Origin: Megascapheus bottae
Taxonomy: Eukaryota; Chordata; Mammalia; Rodentia; Geomyidae
DNA length: 64,000 nt
Direction of reading: 5' to 3'
Assembly: GCA_024803745.1 (NCBI GenBank)
Contig: JANJXV010000189.1
Span: 1,750,861-1,814,860 of the forward strand
In this document: one piece after another, positions 63,765 through 64,000 of the stretch
How positions within the stretch are numbered: position 1 is the first letter of the stretch
How the letters are laid out: every line of letters starts with the position of its first letter
Program-made: the position numbers and the translations under genes
Notes under the pieces: generated by a model
The model's input: the letters and a program-made list of their open reading frames with translations, nothing else
What the model was told of the DNA's origin: nothing
The model's database searches: none

Positions 63765-64000
63765 ATATATTTTTATTGTAATTAATAGAAGGGCTACATT
63801 ATATTCACCAGATAGAAGGTGCATTACTTCACACACATTGATACCCTTTCTCATGTCTTGGTCCCCATTTCCCTCCCCCCATCCCCACCCCTTATCTTGT
63901 TTTCCCCCTTTCCCTATCCGATTTCAAATAACCAAATACGTATATATACAGTATATCAGATAACAAGGTGAAATACTGTAACAATATGAGATAACCAAGG
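63765..64000 (-). mobile_element. L1 3' end, antisense, cut by the window edge
   Basis: TTTTTATTGTAATTAATAGA, GGTGCATTACTTCACACACA and the C-rich complement of the G-rich tract (about 63868-63912) match the other L1 3' UTRs in the window. A T/C-rich run precedes it at 63720-63760. Confidence 0.9.

Overview
The window is nuclear DNA of a placental mammal, almost certainly a rodent. Genes have GT-AG introns, and the spaces between them are filled with LINE-1 (L1) pieces, ID-type (tRNA-derived) SINEs and dimeric SINEs joining a 7SL/B1-like half to an ID-like half. The SINE style resembles that of Geomyoidea (kangaroo rats, pocket mice, pocket gophers). That placement is from memory of SINE families and is only moderately sure. 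There are no bacterial features.

Layout. (1) About 0.4-10.3 kb is copy A of a segmental duplication. It holds a dead SPATA31-family gene on the minus strand and, head-to-head, a relic of a CNTNAP3-type first exon on the plus strand. (2) 10.3-16.3 kb is transposon-rich DNA without a recognisable gene. (3) 16.4-31.0 kb holds a complete plus-strand gene of the RalGDS family. I assembled 17 coding exons with canonical splice sites and continuous phase, giving about 1219 residues: a Cys-rich N-terminus, REM domain, a long Ser/Pro/Ala tandem repeat, CDC25 RasGEF domain and a C-terminal Ras-association domain. (4) 31-45.4 kb is intergenic. It contains several L1 copies, one of them joined to an antisense 5' half of a tRNA-Ile(UAU), and a probable solo endogenous-retrovirus LTR. 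(5) About 45.5-54.6 kb is copy B of the duplication. It has a much better preserved SPATA31-family gene (four exons, 997 codons before an in-frame TGA) and, head-to-head, the CpG-island first exon of CNTNAP3. (6) 54.1-64.0 kb carries the first two coding exons and early introns of CNTNAP3, which runs off the right end.

Biology. SPATA31 genes are testis genes, and SPATA31 and CNTNAP3 are also neighbours in human (chr 9) and mouse (chr 13), so the locus identity is supported by synteny as I recall it. The RalGDS-like gene encodes a predicted exchange factor for Ral GTPases with a Ras-binding C-terminus. The two duplicate copies are direct repeats that flank it. SINEs shared by or private to each copy show the order of events: some inserted before the duplication, others after it.

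Most promising observations: the in-frame 69-bp minisatellite inside a RasGEF gene, the CpG-depleted ghost of the CNTNAP3 first exon, the L1/tRNA-half chimera, and an L1 insertion with a fold-back palindromic 5' end.
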